From assembly GCF_018598225.1 (NCBI RefSeq), contig NZ_JAHESF010000005.1, positions 186,001 to 250,000 of the forward strand: a stretch of DNA of 64,000 bases, written 5' to 3'. A program made the translations under genes and the position numbers. Under the pieces are notes generated by a model. The model was given only the letters and a program-made list of their open reading frames with translations, did no database searches and was not told where the DNA came from. Below, one piece after another: positions 50,096-59,491 of this stretch (positions are counted from its first letter, which is position 1; the number at the start of each line of letters is the position of its first letter). Source of the stretch: Chryseosolibacter histidinae (lineage in GTDB: Bacteria; Bacteroidota; Bacteroidia; Cytophagales; Cyclobacteriaceae).

Positions 50096-50635
50096 TTACT
50101 CCCAGTCGGTATCGGTCTTCTTATATTTTATCCTGTCGCTGATCTGTTGTTCTAATACACCCAGGCAAGTAGGCTTACACCATGCCGGTTGCAGGGCAGT
50201 GCCATTATCGGTGGTACACCATCCGGTCATGTTTTCAGGTTCAGTAATTTTCTTGGTGCCGGTGTCCCCTTTCATTTTGATGTTCCGCAGGCTGGCCCTG
50301 TATTTCCCGGATTTGATCTCGAAGATCAGCTGACCTGTAAAGTTTCCGGTTTGCATGATGGTGGGTGTCGTCGCTGACGCCACTTTGAGTTTTTTAAAAT
50401 CGATTGTCATGAAGAGAAGGTCTGCGGTAACTGTTCCGTCGCCGGGTTGAATGTTGCCGATGGTGGGCACGGTCTTGAGGAATTTAACCATTTTATCAAC
50501 CGTGATGGAGTCTTCATTGAATACCTTCTGATAAATGACTTCGCCATCCGAGATCTTGAAGCTGCCGAATTGGGTCACCTGGGCCTGCAATGCGGGAGAT
50601 AACAATAAAAGGAATGCGTAAAAGAGGTTTCTCAT
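50096..50635 (-). CDS. Secreted DUF4468-like protein
   Basis: 179 residues from Met 50635 (MRNLFYAFLLLLSPALQAQ, signal peptide); a longer open frame to 50821 is rejected because its start region looks non-coding. The mature part has the DUF4468 pattern: GEVIYQKVFNEDSITVDKMV, TVTADLLFMTIDFKKLKVAS, GNFTGQLIFEIKSGKYRASL, RNIKMKGD. Function unknown; probably periplasmic. The 356-base region upstream to the next gene shows no other gene. Confidence 0.8.
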   Translation of the reverse strand: MRNLFYAFLLLLSPALQAQVTQFGSFKISDGEVIYQKVFNEDSITVDKMVKFLKTVPTIGNIQPGDGTVTADLLFMTIDFKKLKVASATTPTIMQTGNFTGQLIFEIKSGKYRASLRNIKMKGDTGTKKITEPENMTGWCTTDNGTALQPAWCKPTCLGVLEQQISDRIKYKKTDTDWE

Positions 50636-50991
50636 GTTCCGATGGTCATATTGGTTTGACGGTGAAGATACGCCATTATTACAGACGTAAAAAACGCTTT
50701 CATGGTGATTTACATACATGAAGTAAGGTTCTTTGGGTTGTTTTACTGGCGACTTTCCGTGAATAATATGCCGAAAAAGCTGCGGCAGCATTCCTGTGCC
50801 CGAGGATCTTTTTGAAGACATATCGTGATGTTCAGCGGAGAAATTCCCCCGGGGCGCATACGGTGATAAAAGGGGGAAAATCCCGTTACAATAAAATTCA
50901 AATGCCTATAATATTGTATCAGCAAACAGATATTTATATTAGGTAATGCAACAACACATTGGCTTACGGCATTGGGTACTGAATCACATAT
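50636..50991. other. Intergenic region between divergent genes, nothing else seen
   Basis: 356 bases between the DUF4468-like gene and the NarL-type regulator. It is AT-rich towards the regulator, with a CCCCCGGGG run near 50850. No gene, tRNA or clear operator was identified. Confidence 0.4.
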
Positions 50992-51633
50992 ATGAAAGTA
51001 AAAATCGGTATTGCTGACGATCAGCAGCTATTTGTTAAGTCGTTGGGCGAGCTCATCGATCGTTTCAGGAATTTTGAGACAGTGGTCGATGCGTTGAATG
51101 GCGAGCATTTGCTGGAGCGGTTGAACAGCGCGCAGCACCAGCCTGATATTATTTTGCTGGATGTGAATATGCCAGTAATGGACGGCATCGGCGCGGCCAG
51201 GTTGATTGCCGAACGGTATCCCAGTATCAAGATCGTTGCGCTATCAATGAAAGATGATGATACCACGGTGATCAATATGCTGAAAGCGGGCTGTTGCGCC
51301 TACCTGCTGAAAGATATCCATCCCAATGAGTTGGAGAAGGCTTTGGAAGAGGTACATCAGAAAGGCTTTTACAATGCCGACGTGGCCAACATCCGCTACC
51401 GGCGGCTTCTCTTGCACGGGCATTCGGCAGAGCATGTGAAATTGAGTGACAGGGAGCTTACGTTCCTGAAGCTGGCGTGCAGCGACCGCACGTACAAGCA
51501 GATCGCGGCTGAAATGAGTCTGGCGGAGCGCACCATCGATGGTTATCGTGAAGCTTTATTTGAAAAATTCAACGTGCAAAGCCGCGTGGGAATGGCCATG
51601 GAAGCTATCAGGAGAAAGATCGTTACTGTTTGA
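50992..51633 (+). CDS. NarL/LuxR-type response regulator
   Basis: 213 residues. The receiver (1-125) has KIGIADDQQLFVKSLGEL, phospho-Asp in IILLDVNMPVMDGIG and Lys in AYLLKDIHPNELEKAL. The LuxR-type helix-turn-helix (150-210) has LSDRELTFLKLACSDRTYKQ and IAAEMSLAERTIDGYREALF. It is the natural partner of the propeller histidine kinase at 53363, from which it is separated by two other genes. Confidence 0.92.
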   Translation: MKVKIGIADDQQLFVKSLGELIDRFRNFETVVDALNGEHLLERLNSAQHQPDIILLDVNMPVMDGIGAARLIAERYPSIKIVALSMKDDDTTVINMLKAGCCAYLLKDIHPNELEKALEEVHQKGFYNADVANIRYRRLLLHGHSAEHVKLSDRELTFLKLACSDRTYKQIAAEMSLAERTIDGYREALFEKFNVQSRVGMAMEAIRRKIVTV

Positions 51634-51671
51634 ATTAAAATAATTTTCTCAACCTTAAAACCCCTATTACT

Positions 51672-52052
51672 ATGGCAGTACGCTTTGATCTCAACAAAGG
51701 CCTTTGCGAGGCCCATGCAACCAACAGTCTCACCTTCAGCGAGGAGGGTAATGACCTGTTTCTCGTTCTCAGGGTGAAGATAAAAAAATCCCAGCCGTAT
51801 CCCGGAGAAAATTCCGGAGATGAAATTCAGGAGGCGTTGGCAAACGACAACATCACAGAGAATTGCCGGAGTTCAATCGACCCGGCGTACAATCACCTTA
51901 AAGGTGGCGTCTGTGAGGTCGAGATCAGAAAGAACGACCTTAAGAATATCACCGGTGACTCGACGTTGACCATCCGCGCAGACATCGACCCTAAGCTTCC
52001 ATACACCAGTTTTGGGGTCATGACTCTCCTCAAACGCCGCAAGGTGGCTTAA
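51672..52052 (+). CDS. Hypothetical protein next to clostripain-like gene
   Basis: 126 residues, soluble, with no signal peptide. The strands at the start (VRFDLNKGLCEAHATNSLTF, LFLVLRVKIKKSQPYPG) and the middle (VCEVEIRKNDLKNITGDSTL) suggest a small beta domain. No family recognised. It starts 38 bases after the response regulator on the same strand, and its end is 18 bases from the convergent C11 protease. Confidence 0.7.
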   Translation: MAVRFDLNKGLCEAHATNSLTFSEEGNDLFLVLRVKIKKSQPYPGENSGDEIQEALANDNITENCRSSIDPAYNHLKGGVCEVEIRKNDLKNITGDSTLTIRADIDPKLPYTSFGVMTLLKRRKVA

Positions 52053-52059
52053 GCAGGCT

Positions 52060-52098
52060 CGGCGGGTGCTTATGGGCAGTTCTTGGCCGCACCCGCCG
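52060..52098. terminator. Long inverted repeat at convergent gene ends
   Basis: CGGCGGGTGC / GCACCCGCCG, perfect 10-bp arms with a 19-base loop, overlapping the 3' end of the C11 protease gene. A possible bidirectional terminator; no clear T run. Confidence 0.45.
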
Positions 52099-53332
52099 AT
52101 TCCATTGATTCCATTTGTTTTACAAGCGTGCTCCAGGCATCGGTGGCTTCATAAGTTAATAACATATCTTTTTGTGGTTGCCGCGGAAAAAAACGCATGA
52201 TCTTCTGTATCAGGCTATACCTTGCAACCGGCACTTCTATCGGGCTGGAGATTGAGATGCCATGATAGGTCAGGCGTGGAGCGCTCTTAGGAAGTCCCTT
52301 ACCACGGAAGAGCCGGGGCACACATTGTTTCTCCAGCGCAAGCATTTCGTCTATCCATTGGCGCTCATCCTGCTCGGTAGTTTGCAGGTTGTTCAGGAGT
52401 GAGAACAGGTCCACCAGCTTTGGTTTCAAGTACACACCTTGTGACTGAAAGAAAGACCTCCGCAGCTCGCAAAAAATGGTGGGAAGCCTGTGCGTCAGTT
52501 TCACGGTCAGCTGTGCCAGCAATACCCCCAGCTTATCAAAATGATTGAGATTACAGGCCGACACCGCCCGCATGTTCAGGCGTACAGGAAAGGGACCGCG
52601 GGTATTTTCGTTGTCTGTAAAACACTGTATGACATAGAGCGCCAGTGCATCGGCCGGAATGCCCGGGTCATCTACCAGCTTTTGGAATAGCTTCTGATAA
52701 TCATAGTCTTCAAAACCAAGCAATGTCTGTGGAGCGATCAGGTACTCCACGTTGTGGCGCAGCGTGTACCCTGTATTGAACACCTGCATCAGGCAGTTCA
52801 TCATGATCATCAGGTCGATTTTTCTTTCTCCCATGGTCCGCGAAAGCGCCTGGCTAAGCTCTTCCATGGTAAGCACAGGCACGTTGACGTTGGACTTTAT
52901 TATTTCCGTCGGTCCCGTCGCACCGGAGAATATTCCGAACCCATTGCCATGGTCCCAGGTAAACAGGAGGTAGCGATTGGCCTGATACTTTGATAAAGTT
53001 TTCAGGACGAGAAAATTTTGCAGGTCGTCAGGTTCTGTGACCAGGAGCCCCGGCCTTTCTTCAATGATCTTGATCGCGCTGGTGCGCCCGATGTTTACCA
53101 GCTCAAAAAAATAGGTTGTGAAGTTCTTCATGTCCCGGTCAGGGATAACAAGATCAGGATTCGTTTGCAGGATAGCCTCGAGATTACCTTTGAAGAAATT
53201 GATGCAGAATACAATAGCAATGTTGTCAGGTAGAACTACGGTTGTAAGCTTGCGCAGCATCTGCACCAGGGGTCTCATCGTGTCGGTGTCGACAGCCTTG
53301 ATCAGATAGAAAACTGTCCATTCCTTTTCCAT
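52070..53332 (-). CDS. Clostripain-like (C11) cysteine protease
   Basis: 420 residues. The caspase-fold core has the catalytic His in FTWDHGNGFGIFSG (H about 128) and the catalytic Cys in IDLMIMMNCLMQVFNTGYTL (C about 180), followed by VEYLIAPQTLLGFEDYDYQK. No signal peptide, so it probably works in the cytoplasm. C11 proteases cleave after basic residues and some act as effectors in regulated proteolysis. It is divergent from the histidine kinase with only 30 bases between, so both may share regulatory DNA. Confidence 0.85.
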   Translation of the reverse strand: MEKEWTVFYLIKAVDTDTMRPLVQMLRKLTTVVLPDNIAIVFCINFFKGNLEAILQTNPDLVIPDRDMKNFTTYFFELVNIGRTSAIKIIEERPGLLVTEPDDLQNFLVLKTLSKYQANRYLLFTWDHGNGFGIFSGATGPTEIIKSNVNVPVLTMEELSQALSRTMGERKIDLMIMMNCLMQVFNTGYTLRHNVEYLIAPQTLLGFEDYDYQKLFQKLVDDPGIPADALALYVIQCFTDNENTRGPFPVRLNMRAVSACNLNHFDKLGVLLAQLTVKLTHRLPTIFCELRRSFFQSQGVYLKPKLVDLFSLLNNLQTTEQDERQWIDEMLALEKQCVPRLFRGKGLPKSAPRLTYHGISISSPIEVPVARYSLIQKIMRFFPRQPQKDMLLTYEATDAWSTLVKQMESMESAGAAKNCP

Positions 53333-53362
53333 TGTGTGGGTTATTTTTTATTTTAATGTTGA

Positions 53363-56300
53363 TTGGAAAAAAACCTGAACTATATCGCTATCGGGTGCCT
53401 GGTCTTCTGCACATCGGCCATATTAGGGCAGCCCCTTAGGACGGTAAGAGTAATTCAATATACACAAAACGAGGGCTTGAGCAGTTACTATGTTACAAAA
53501 ATCGTCCAGGACAAATATGGTTTTCTTTGGGTAGGCACCCAGGAAGGACTTAACCTGTTTGATGGTATCCGGTTCCGGATCTTCTCGGGTGAATCGGTCG
53601 AAAAGCACAACATTGGCGGTAGTTTTATTGGCGACCTTGTGGAAGACAGGAAGCGATCGCTGCTGTGGGTGGTCACGTCTTATGGCGACGTCTGTGCGAT
53701 CAACCTTGCCACCCGGATCGTTGAAAAAAAGATCTCACACGATGGCGAAGGGAAAAAATTTTCAGAGAAATGGATCCGATGCCTGCAGTTACAGGGCGAC
53801 ATTCTATGGATCTGCGGCCTCAACACCATATCGGCCTACAACGTGGAGGAAGACAGGTTCCTCGATACAGGCCCGTTGCTGCAGACCATGGCCGCGCAGG
53901 GAGAATGCAACATTGCAAAAATGGTTCGTGACAACAGCAACAGGATGTGGTTGTTCAGCGAGGGCTATGGTGTGGTGGTGATTGGTGAAGACCTGAAGCC
54001 GGTCAGGTCTTTCAATGAAGCGCAGTTTTCCAGCCCCACTCAGCAGAAATTACTCTTCCGTGAGGCGATTGTCAACGGCGATGCCGTTTATACTGCAACA
54101 AGCCGCGGCCTGTTTGTTTTCAATAGTGGAAAAAAAAACAACGCCCCGTTCTTTACAAAAGGGAATATGCCCGGCCTTTCTCACCAGCCCGAGATCCGGG
54201 CCCTTGTATTTACCGGGCCGTCTACGTTGCTCTTCTCAACCCCGTCGCGCGTATATTCTTTTGACACGGGTGTAAAAAAGATCACGGAGATCGAGGATGA
54301 GAACCCTGACAATACGGGGCTGCGGTCAGTATTCCAGATGCACTATGATTCGTTGTCAGGAAAGATTTGGGCAGGGTCTCAATCGGGCCTCAGCGCATTT
54401 ACACTTGAGGAAAGCGCTTTTCAGGCTTTTTCAAAATCACGCGTCAGCAGTACAAAGATCAAACATCTGTATGGTGTCTTGCCAGTCTCAGACCGTGAAG
54501 TATACGCCGGCGACGAGAACGGTGTTTATTGGATTGATACCCATACGCGCGAGATCGTGCGCATGGATACCAGCAGCGGAAACTTTATGCTATTCGGAGA
54601 CGCTGCTAAAAACATCTTCCTTTCCAACCTGAGCGGTCTTCACCTGGTCCGCAACAAAAAGCTTATTGCAGCGCACAAGGTCTTCCCGGAATTGCACCGT
54701 CTTGAAAGCGATCTCCTCAGCAGCGGCCTGCAGTACAACGACTCACTCATTCTTTTTGCCAGCGCTATTCAGAAAGGCCTTTATGTATGGAATAGTCAGT
54801 CGCGTTTGCTTACAACCTTTCATGGCGACTCTGCCCGCCATGCCATTCCCGGTCTGAGCATCATCAATTACCTGTTCAGGGGCGCCGGCCCCGATGTATT
54901 TGTGCTCACCGAAAAATCGGTTGTGCGTTTCAATCCTGTCACAGGCGTGCATAGTGTTCATAAGATCGGTAGCCCGTCATCAAAGGAGAATTTTAACCTG
55001 ATGGACATGTGTGAAACTGATAGAAGCTATTGGTTTGCAACCTATGGCGCCGGACTGGTTGAAACTGATAAAGACCTCAATCCAAAAGGTTTCATCACTG
55101 TGAAGCAGGGGCTGAGTAACAATTGTATATACCGGGTGTTCAATTACAACGACCGGTCTGTGATTGCAACATCTAACAACGGCTTATCGATCATCAACAC
55201 CGGCAACTATGATGTCGATAAATATTTCAAAGCCGATGGATTGCATGGAAGCGCGTTTGAGCAGCTTTGCGGCTATACACTGAACGGGAAGATCTATGCC
55301 GGCGGCGCTGACGGATTTACCATCATTGACCCGGTATATTTGTCGGTGAACAGAAGCGCGCCTGCTTTATACATGCAAAACATCAGGATCGAAACGCAGG
55401 CCGGAGCGGTAGACACCTGCAACCTGGCAATCCGCGAGATCGTTGTGCCGAACAACGTGCTGCAAACAACGCTCAACTTTAGCGCGCTCAATTACCGGAA
55501 TCCGCGGCGGGTTAGTTACCAATACAGGATCGATGAGCTGGGCGACGAATGGATCGACATCGGCAACCAGGATTTTGTGAACCTCATCGGCTTGCGCCCC
55601 GGAACGTACAGGTTCCAGGTCAGGGCTTCGAACGAAGAAGGCATACGCACCGAGCCGTTGGAGCTGACCATGACCTACCTGCCAAAGTGGTATCAGACAA
55701 TATGGTTCAGGTTGCTCCTGCTGTTGTCAGGAGGGCTGGTCATCTACGGTATTCAGTTATACCGGATCGGCCAGATAAAAAAACAACAACAGATCAGGAG
55801 GGAAATAGCCAATGACCTGCACGATGATATTGGCAGCACATTGAACTCGCTGAAGATCTTTGCACACCTTGCCCAGCATGATGCGGACAATAAAGAGCAT
55901 GTTCTTCAGATCGAAAGTTCTGTTTCAACGGCTACCGTCAGCCTCCGGGATATGATCTGGGTGCTTGATGACGACCAGGACTCCCTCTACGAGCTGATGG
56001 AGCGCATCAAAAAATTTGCGCTGCCTGTATGTATGGTCAATAGCATCAACCTCGTTACTTCAGTAGATGCTGCTTCGGGCATGCTGGTCTCCAAAAAGGC
56101 GAAGCGGAACCTGCTGCTGATTGCCAAGGAATCGGTGAACAATGCCATCAAATACGCCGCCTGCCAGAATATTCGTGTAACACTTATTCAAACAAAAAAC
56201 CTTCTTACACTCAAAGTGGAAGATGACGGAAGAGGTTTCAACATAGGAACGTTAGTGCCCGGTAAAGGGCTCGCCAGCATCCGTTACAGGGCGGGACAGA

Positions 56301-56371
56301 TCGCGTTCAAATGCGATATTATTTCAATTCCCGGAAAAGGCACAACGATCGAGTTGTCAGGGAAGGGATAA
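53363..56371 (+). CDS. Propeller-type two-component sensor histidine kinase (LytS/NarX-like)
   Basis: 1002 residues. A signal-like helix at the N-terminus is followed by about 13 Reg_prop propeller repeats (TKIVQDKYGFLWVGTQEGLN), then a Y_Y_Y domain (YQYRIDELGDEWIDIGNQDF), a transmembrane helix near residue 780 and the kinase. The HisKA_3-type box is REIANDLHDDIGSTLNSLKI, with H about 824; the HATPase domain has ESVNNAIKYA and VEDDGRGFNIG, ending in GTTIELSGKG. The start is a TTG; an ATG at 53356 is in another frame and would need one A fewer in the run of seven A at 53367-53373. Sensor for an extracellular, perhaps carbohydrate, signal. Confidence 0.9.
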   Translation: MEKNLNYIAIGCLVFCTSAILGQPLRTVRVIQYTQNEGLSSYYVTKIVQDKYGFLWVGTQEGLNLFDGIRFRIFSGESVEKHNIGGSFIGDLVEDRKRSLLWVVTSYGDVCAINLATRIVEKKISHDGEGKKFSEKWIRCLQLQGDILWICGLNTISAYNVEEDRFLDTGPLLQTMAAQGECNIAKMVRDNSNRMWLFSEGYGVVVIGEDLKPVRSFNEAQFSSPTQQKLLFREAIVNGDAVYTATSRGLFVFNSGKKNNAPFFTKGNMPGLSHQPEIRALVFTGPSTLLFSTPSRVYSFDTGVKKITEIEDENPDNTGLRSVFQMHYDSLSGKIWAGSQSGLSAFTLEESAFQAFSKSRVSSTKIKHLYGVLPVSDREVYAGDENGVYWIDTHTREIVRMDTSSGNFMLFGDAAKNIFLSNLSGLHLVRNKKLIAAHKVFPELHRLESDLLSSGLQYNDSLILFASAIQKGLYVWNSQSRLLTTFHGDSARHAIPGLSIINYLFRGAGPDVFVLTEKSVVRFNPVTGVHSVHKIGSPSSKENFNLMDMCETDRSYWFATYGAGLVETDKDLNPKGFITVKQGLSNNCIYRVFNYNDRSVIATSNNGLSIINTGNYDVDKYFKADGLHGSAFEQLCGYTLNGKIYAGGADGFTIIDPVYLSVNRSAPALYMQNIRIETQAGAVDTCNLAIREIVVPNNVLQTTLNFSALNYRNPRRVSYQYRIDELGDEWIDIGNQDFVNLIGLRPGTYRFQVRASNEEGIRTEPLELTMTYLPKWYQTIWFRLLLLLSGGLVIYGIQLYRIGQIKKQQQIRREIANDLHDDIGSTLNSLKIFAHLAQHDADNKEHVLQIESSVSTATVSLRDMIWVLDDDQDSLYELMERIKKFALPVCMVNSINLVTSVDAASGMLVSKKAKRNLLLIAKESVNNAIKYAACQNIRVTLIQTKNLLTLKVEDDGRGFNIGTLVPGKGLASIRYRAGQIAFKCDIISIPGKGTTIELSGKG

Positions 56372-56412
56372 CAACAAAGGTTGCTGTGATAACGCCCTGG
56401 TAGCGCACGATG

Positions 56413-57123
56413 TTATTGTTTGAATTCCTTCACCAGCATCTTTTTGTATTCTTCTTCTTTCCATTCAACGGTGGCGGCATGCGATGCGGCCAGGGAGTCT
56501 ACTTTTATGGAGGTGGAGAAATAACCGTCGTTGCCTGTAAGCATATATAGTGTATCCGCAGCCGCAGCTTTTGTCTTATGCTCTTTGAACGATTGTACCT
56601 TCAGCACGATGGCTTTATTCTTGCCAATGTTACCGGTGATAACGAGTGTTGCTCCGCGTTTATTTTTTACCAGCAGCCCGTCAAAGCTATCGGTGCGCGG
56701 CGCGTGGTAGTTTGAATAGATAAACGATGCGATCAGCACGATGGCCACGTAAGCTGCCGTTGCGCTGATGATTGTACGAGCCACATCCAGGTTTTTCTTT
56801 TTACTCGCGAGCGCCGCTACATAGGTTGTTTTGATGCTGCCCGGTGCCTTGTAGTCAAATTCAATGTTCTCGGGGAAAAGCGCATTGGAGGCGTATACAT
56901 GCGACGCGATCAACAGCAGATAGGGTAACGCAAAAAAAAGCCAGTGCCAACACGTGAGGTGAACAAAAACGGAAGTGGTAATGGTGGCCGCAGCATAGAT
57001 CCCCCAGAGCCAGACGCTCAGGTCTTTCAGCTGGGTTGCGGTGGTCTCTAGTTTTGTGATGGCGCCAGATACCAGCCCGGCTCCCAGCTCGAACCAGTAT
57101 TCATCGTCTTTAGGGGTGCTCAT
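56413..57123 (-). CDS. Hypothetical membrane protein
   Basis: 236 residues from Met 57123 (MSTPKDDEYWFELGAGLVSG). Three hydrophobic segments (LWGIYAAATITTSVFVHLTC, LFFALPYLLLIASHVYAS and TIISATAAYVAIVLIASFIY) are followed by a C-terminal soluble domain with strands (ATLVITGNIGKNKAIVLKVQ). It overlaps the upstream gene by four bases (ATGA), so it is translated with it. No family recognised. Confidence 0.72.
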   Translation of the reverse strand: MSTPKDDEYWFELGAGLVSGAITKLETTATQLKDLSVWLWGIYAAATITTSVFVHLTCWHWLFFALPYLLLIASHVYASNALFPENIEFDYKAPGSIKTTYVAALASKKKNLDVARTIISATAAYVAIVLIASFIYSNYHAPRTDSFDGLLVKNKRGATLVITGNIGKNKAIVLKVQSFKEHKTKAAAADTLYMLTGNDGYFSTSIKVDSLAASHAATVEWKEEEYKKMLVKEFKQ

Positions 57124-57350
57124 GACAGCTCGTTTACGTAATAGATATGCTCGTGCTGGGGATTTCCGGTACACTTCAGGTAAACCTTTTTCAAGGTAAT
57201 GGTGGATATATTGTGCATTTCCATTTCTGATTTTGTCATGGAGATGGAGTTGCCGACCTTTTTCAGGAAGGGTATTACGATCACACCTTCTCCTGGATCA
57301 TAGATCACGTCTGCCTTGCACGACTTGCATTCGAATTTTTGAATGGCCAT
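57120..57350 (-). CDS. Small protein with Cys/His zinc-ribbon-like termini
   Basis: 76 residues. It starts MAIQKFECKSCKADVIYDPG with a CxxC pair, and near the end carries KCTGNPQHEH. The four Cys/His groups suggest a zinc ribbon, possibly of nucleic-acid or protein-binding type. It is coupled to the membrane protein by a four-base overlap and follows the papain-like gene by 120 bases. Function unknown. Confidence 0.7.
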   Translation of the reverse strand: MAIQKFECKSCKADVIYDPGEGVIVIPFLKKVGNSISMTKSEMEMHNISTITLKKVYLKCTGNPQHEHIYYVNELS

Positions 57351-57469
57351 AATGTTGATTTTAAGTGAACTGATGTATCAGCGCCTGTATGGGCAAACCG
57401 GGAAGGGGAACAGGCTAACCTACAAGCCCATCCCCGCACCGGCTTTAAACTGCTAAGGGGTTTATAAGA

Positions 57470-58519
57470 TCAGATCTCAAATTCTCCGGTATCTATCCAC
57501 TCCGCTTTCAGAAGCGACCACCAGTCTACCGCCAGCTGGCGTAGCACATATTCATAGGGGATCCAACCATAACCTTTGTTGCCCCATCCAGTACCCCATG
57601 AGTTGCGGATCAGCAACGCGCCCGTGGTGGTATACCCATTGTTCCTGTTCACGATGGTAACAGTATCGTCATAGCCTGCCGCTACTACAGCATGGCCGCC
57701 CACGATCGTTTCACCCTGAACAGGGTAAGGGATCTTTCCGTCTGCGTTGCTCTGATCGATGGATGAATAACAAGTGAACCCGAACATGGCCGGTACCCCC
57801 GCGGCAAGCCACGTTTTAATGCTCTGAAGTAATGCTTCGGGAGTCACACCTTGTGCATCGTGCCTGAAATAGCTGATGGATTGATAATTTTGGGCAAATG
57901 AATAACAGAATGCCAAAGGTTCGGTATCAAAGTTATTGATGCGGTAAGGCCAGTACCGTTCGGGGCATACGCCAAAAACGGTAAGCGCTTCCATGGTGGT
58001 GCGCAGGTAGGCACCGGTGTCGCCGGTCCAGTTAAGAAGGTTGCGCGTAGCTTTATATAAGAAAAGGCGCGAGGCGTCGAGATGTGTGCCGAATGCCTTT
58101 CGTTCAAAATATTCCAGGATGCCCACGCCTGCGTTGGCAGTGCATGAGCCCAGCGCTCCCTGATCTTCTACCGGGGGGAACCATGCGGCGAGGTTGACTG
58201 AAGATGGAAGCTGCGGATCTTTGAGGATGCCCATCTGGTTTGCCATGTCCCTGATAGATCGCTTCACGCCCCTGGATCGCCTGTTGGCGCTCACTTCTTC
58301 GATGTTGGTGTGGATGCTGAAATCGCGGCAGTCCGGAAGCTCACGCAGCCATCCCATACCTTTCTGTTCCGGCGAAGGCTCTGGTGCGAAGCGTGGAAAG
58401 GGAGTGCTGGGCTCTGTGGGAAGGTGGTCCCTGACAGCAAGACGTGCCATGATCTCTTGCAGCTCAAGTACCTGATCGAGCGTCTTCATGTTCTTGTTGT
58501 TGGATTTAATTTTGCTCAT
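57470..58519 (-). CDS. Papain-like (C1) cysteine protease
   Basis: 349 residues from Met 58519. The N-terminal 100 residues form a pro-region-like part (DCRDFSIHTNIEEVSANRRS). The catalytic domain starts LPSSVNLAAWFPPVEDQGAL and has the catalytic Cys in QGALGSCTANAG (C about 126), His in VGGHAVVAAGYDD (H about 276) and Asn in LIRNSWGTGWGNKGYGWIPY (N about 306). No signal peptide, so the site of action is unclear. It belongs to the minus-strand block 56413-59883 and is the second cysteine protease within 7 kb. Confidence 0.9.
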   Translation of the reverse strand: MSKIKSNNKNMKTLDQVLELQEIMARLAVRDHLPTEPSTPFPRFAPEPSPEQKGMGWLRELPDCRDFSIHTNIEEVSANRRSRGVKRSIRDMANQMGILKDPQLPSSVNLAAWFPPVEDQGALGSCTANAGVGILEYFERKAFGTHLDASRLFLYKATRNLLNWTGDTGAYLRTTMEALTVFGVCPERYWPYRINNFDTEPLAFCYSFAQNYQSISYFRHDAQGVTPEALLQSIKTWLAAGVPAMFGFTCYSSIDQSNADGKIPYPVQGETIVGGHAVVAAGYDDTVTIVNRNNGYTTTGALLIRNSWGTGWGNKGYGWIPYEYVLRQLAVDWWSLLKAEWIDTGEFEI

Positions 58520-58597
58520 AGTCTTTATGGATAAGGTTGTGTACTTTTGACGGTGCCGGTGCATTTATGCAGGCTGGCAACCAGCTTGTTGAAACTG

Positions 58598-59491
58598 CTA
58601 TATTTTAATTTTGAACGACACGGCGTAGTATTGCTGCCACGCAAGGCCCGTCAGTGGGTCGCGCCCGCGAACAAAATCAACCCCCAGCCTTGAGGTGGCT
58701 TCACGGTCTTTGGAGAGGTTCACATAGATCGTAGCGTTTAGCAGGGGGTGATCTGTTTTTTCCTCGATGTTGTTATGGAAATCTTTGAGATACTGGAACG
58801 AAATGCTGGTGCCAAGCAACGAATAGCTTACGTTCTGCTGGGTGCCTGATATATTGACAGCGTACTGATGCTGGAGGAAGTTAGCTTCAAACACCACCAT
58901 CAGGGCGTACCGGGCAATGTTCCCGTTTTTACTTTCCGGCGACGCTTGATAGATCCTGTCATAATTGAAGCCTATGCTGGGTTTCCAGAAATACCGGGAA
59001 TCGCCATTCGAAATGATGCCACCTGTTGCTCCGGGAGCGTGCCACGTATTGGGTGTCAGACCTCCGATGACATTGGTTGCCAGCACGGGAAAGACCGTGA
59101 GCATGCCCTGTAGTTTTTCCTCCTCCTTGATCCTGTCATTATTCCAGGTTGTTGCTGCGTCAACGACAATTGCGTTCAGGAAACGTCCGCCGTTGATCAT
59201 CAGTCCGGCCTTTACGTTATTCTGTGGTTTGTCTATGATATTGTTGTAGTGCCACTCCACCATGGGCATAAATGTGGTGGTCTGATTTTCTATTCCGATA
59301 CCCAGTGCCGCATGGATGGCAATAAACTCATCCTTTTCTTCTGGAAAAGTGGCTGTGACGCTGGCTGGTTTTTCGGCTTCTTTTGTGTTTTCAAATATGG
59401 TCTTCCGCAACTTTACGGCTACCTGACCTTGAATGGTACCTGCAGATGCCAGGATGAAGACCGCCGCAATGAGGTGTACAGCATTTTTCAT
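58598..59491 (-). CDS. Putative outer-membrane beta-barrel protein
   Basis: 297 residues from Met 59491 (MKNAVHLIAAVFILASAGTI), a signal peptide. The remainder alternates hydrophobic residues in many strands (FMPMVEWHYNNIIDKPQNN, ARYALMVVFEANFLQHQYAV, NVSYSLLGTSISFQYL) and ends YYAVSFKIKI, with a terminal aromatic/basic pattern as in outer-membrane barrels. No family recognised. It overlaps the upstream gene by four bases, so the two are coupled. Confidence 0.72.
   Translation of the reverse strand: MKNAVHLIAAVFILASAGTIQGQVAVKLRKTIFENTKEAEKPASVTATFPEEKDEFIAIHAALGIGIENQTTTFMPMVEWHYNNIIDKPQNNVKAGLMINGGRFLNAIVVDAATTWNNDRIKEEEKLQGMLTVFPVLATNVIGGLTPNTWHAPGATGGIISNGDSRYFWKPSIGFNYDRIYQASPESKNGNIARYALMVVFEANFLQHQYAVNISGTQQNVSYSLLGTSISFQYLKDFHNNIEEKTDHPLLNATIYVNLSKDREATSRLGVDFVRGRDPLTGLAWQQYYAVSFKIKI

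Noticed and set aside
50636-50821. Upstream part of the frame at 50096
   Set aside because: The region lacks coding character and the internal Met gives a clean signal peptide.
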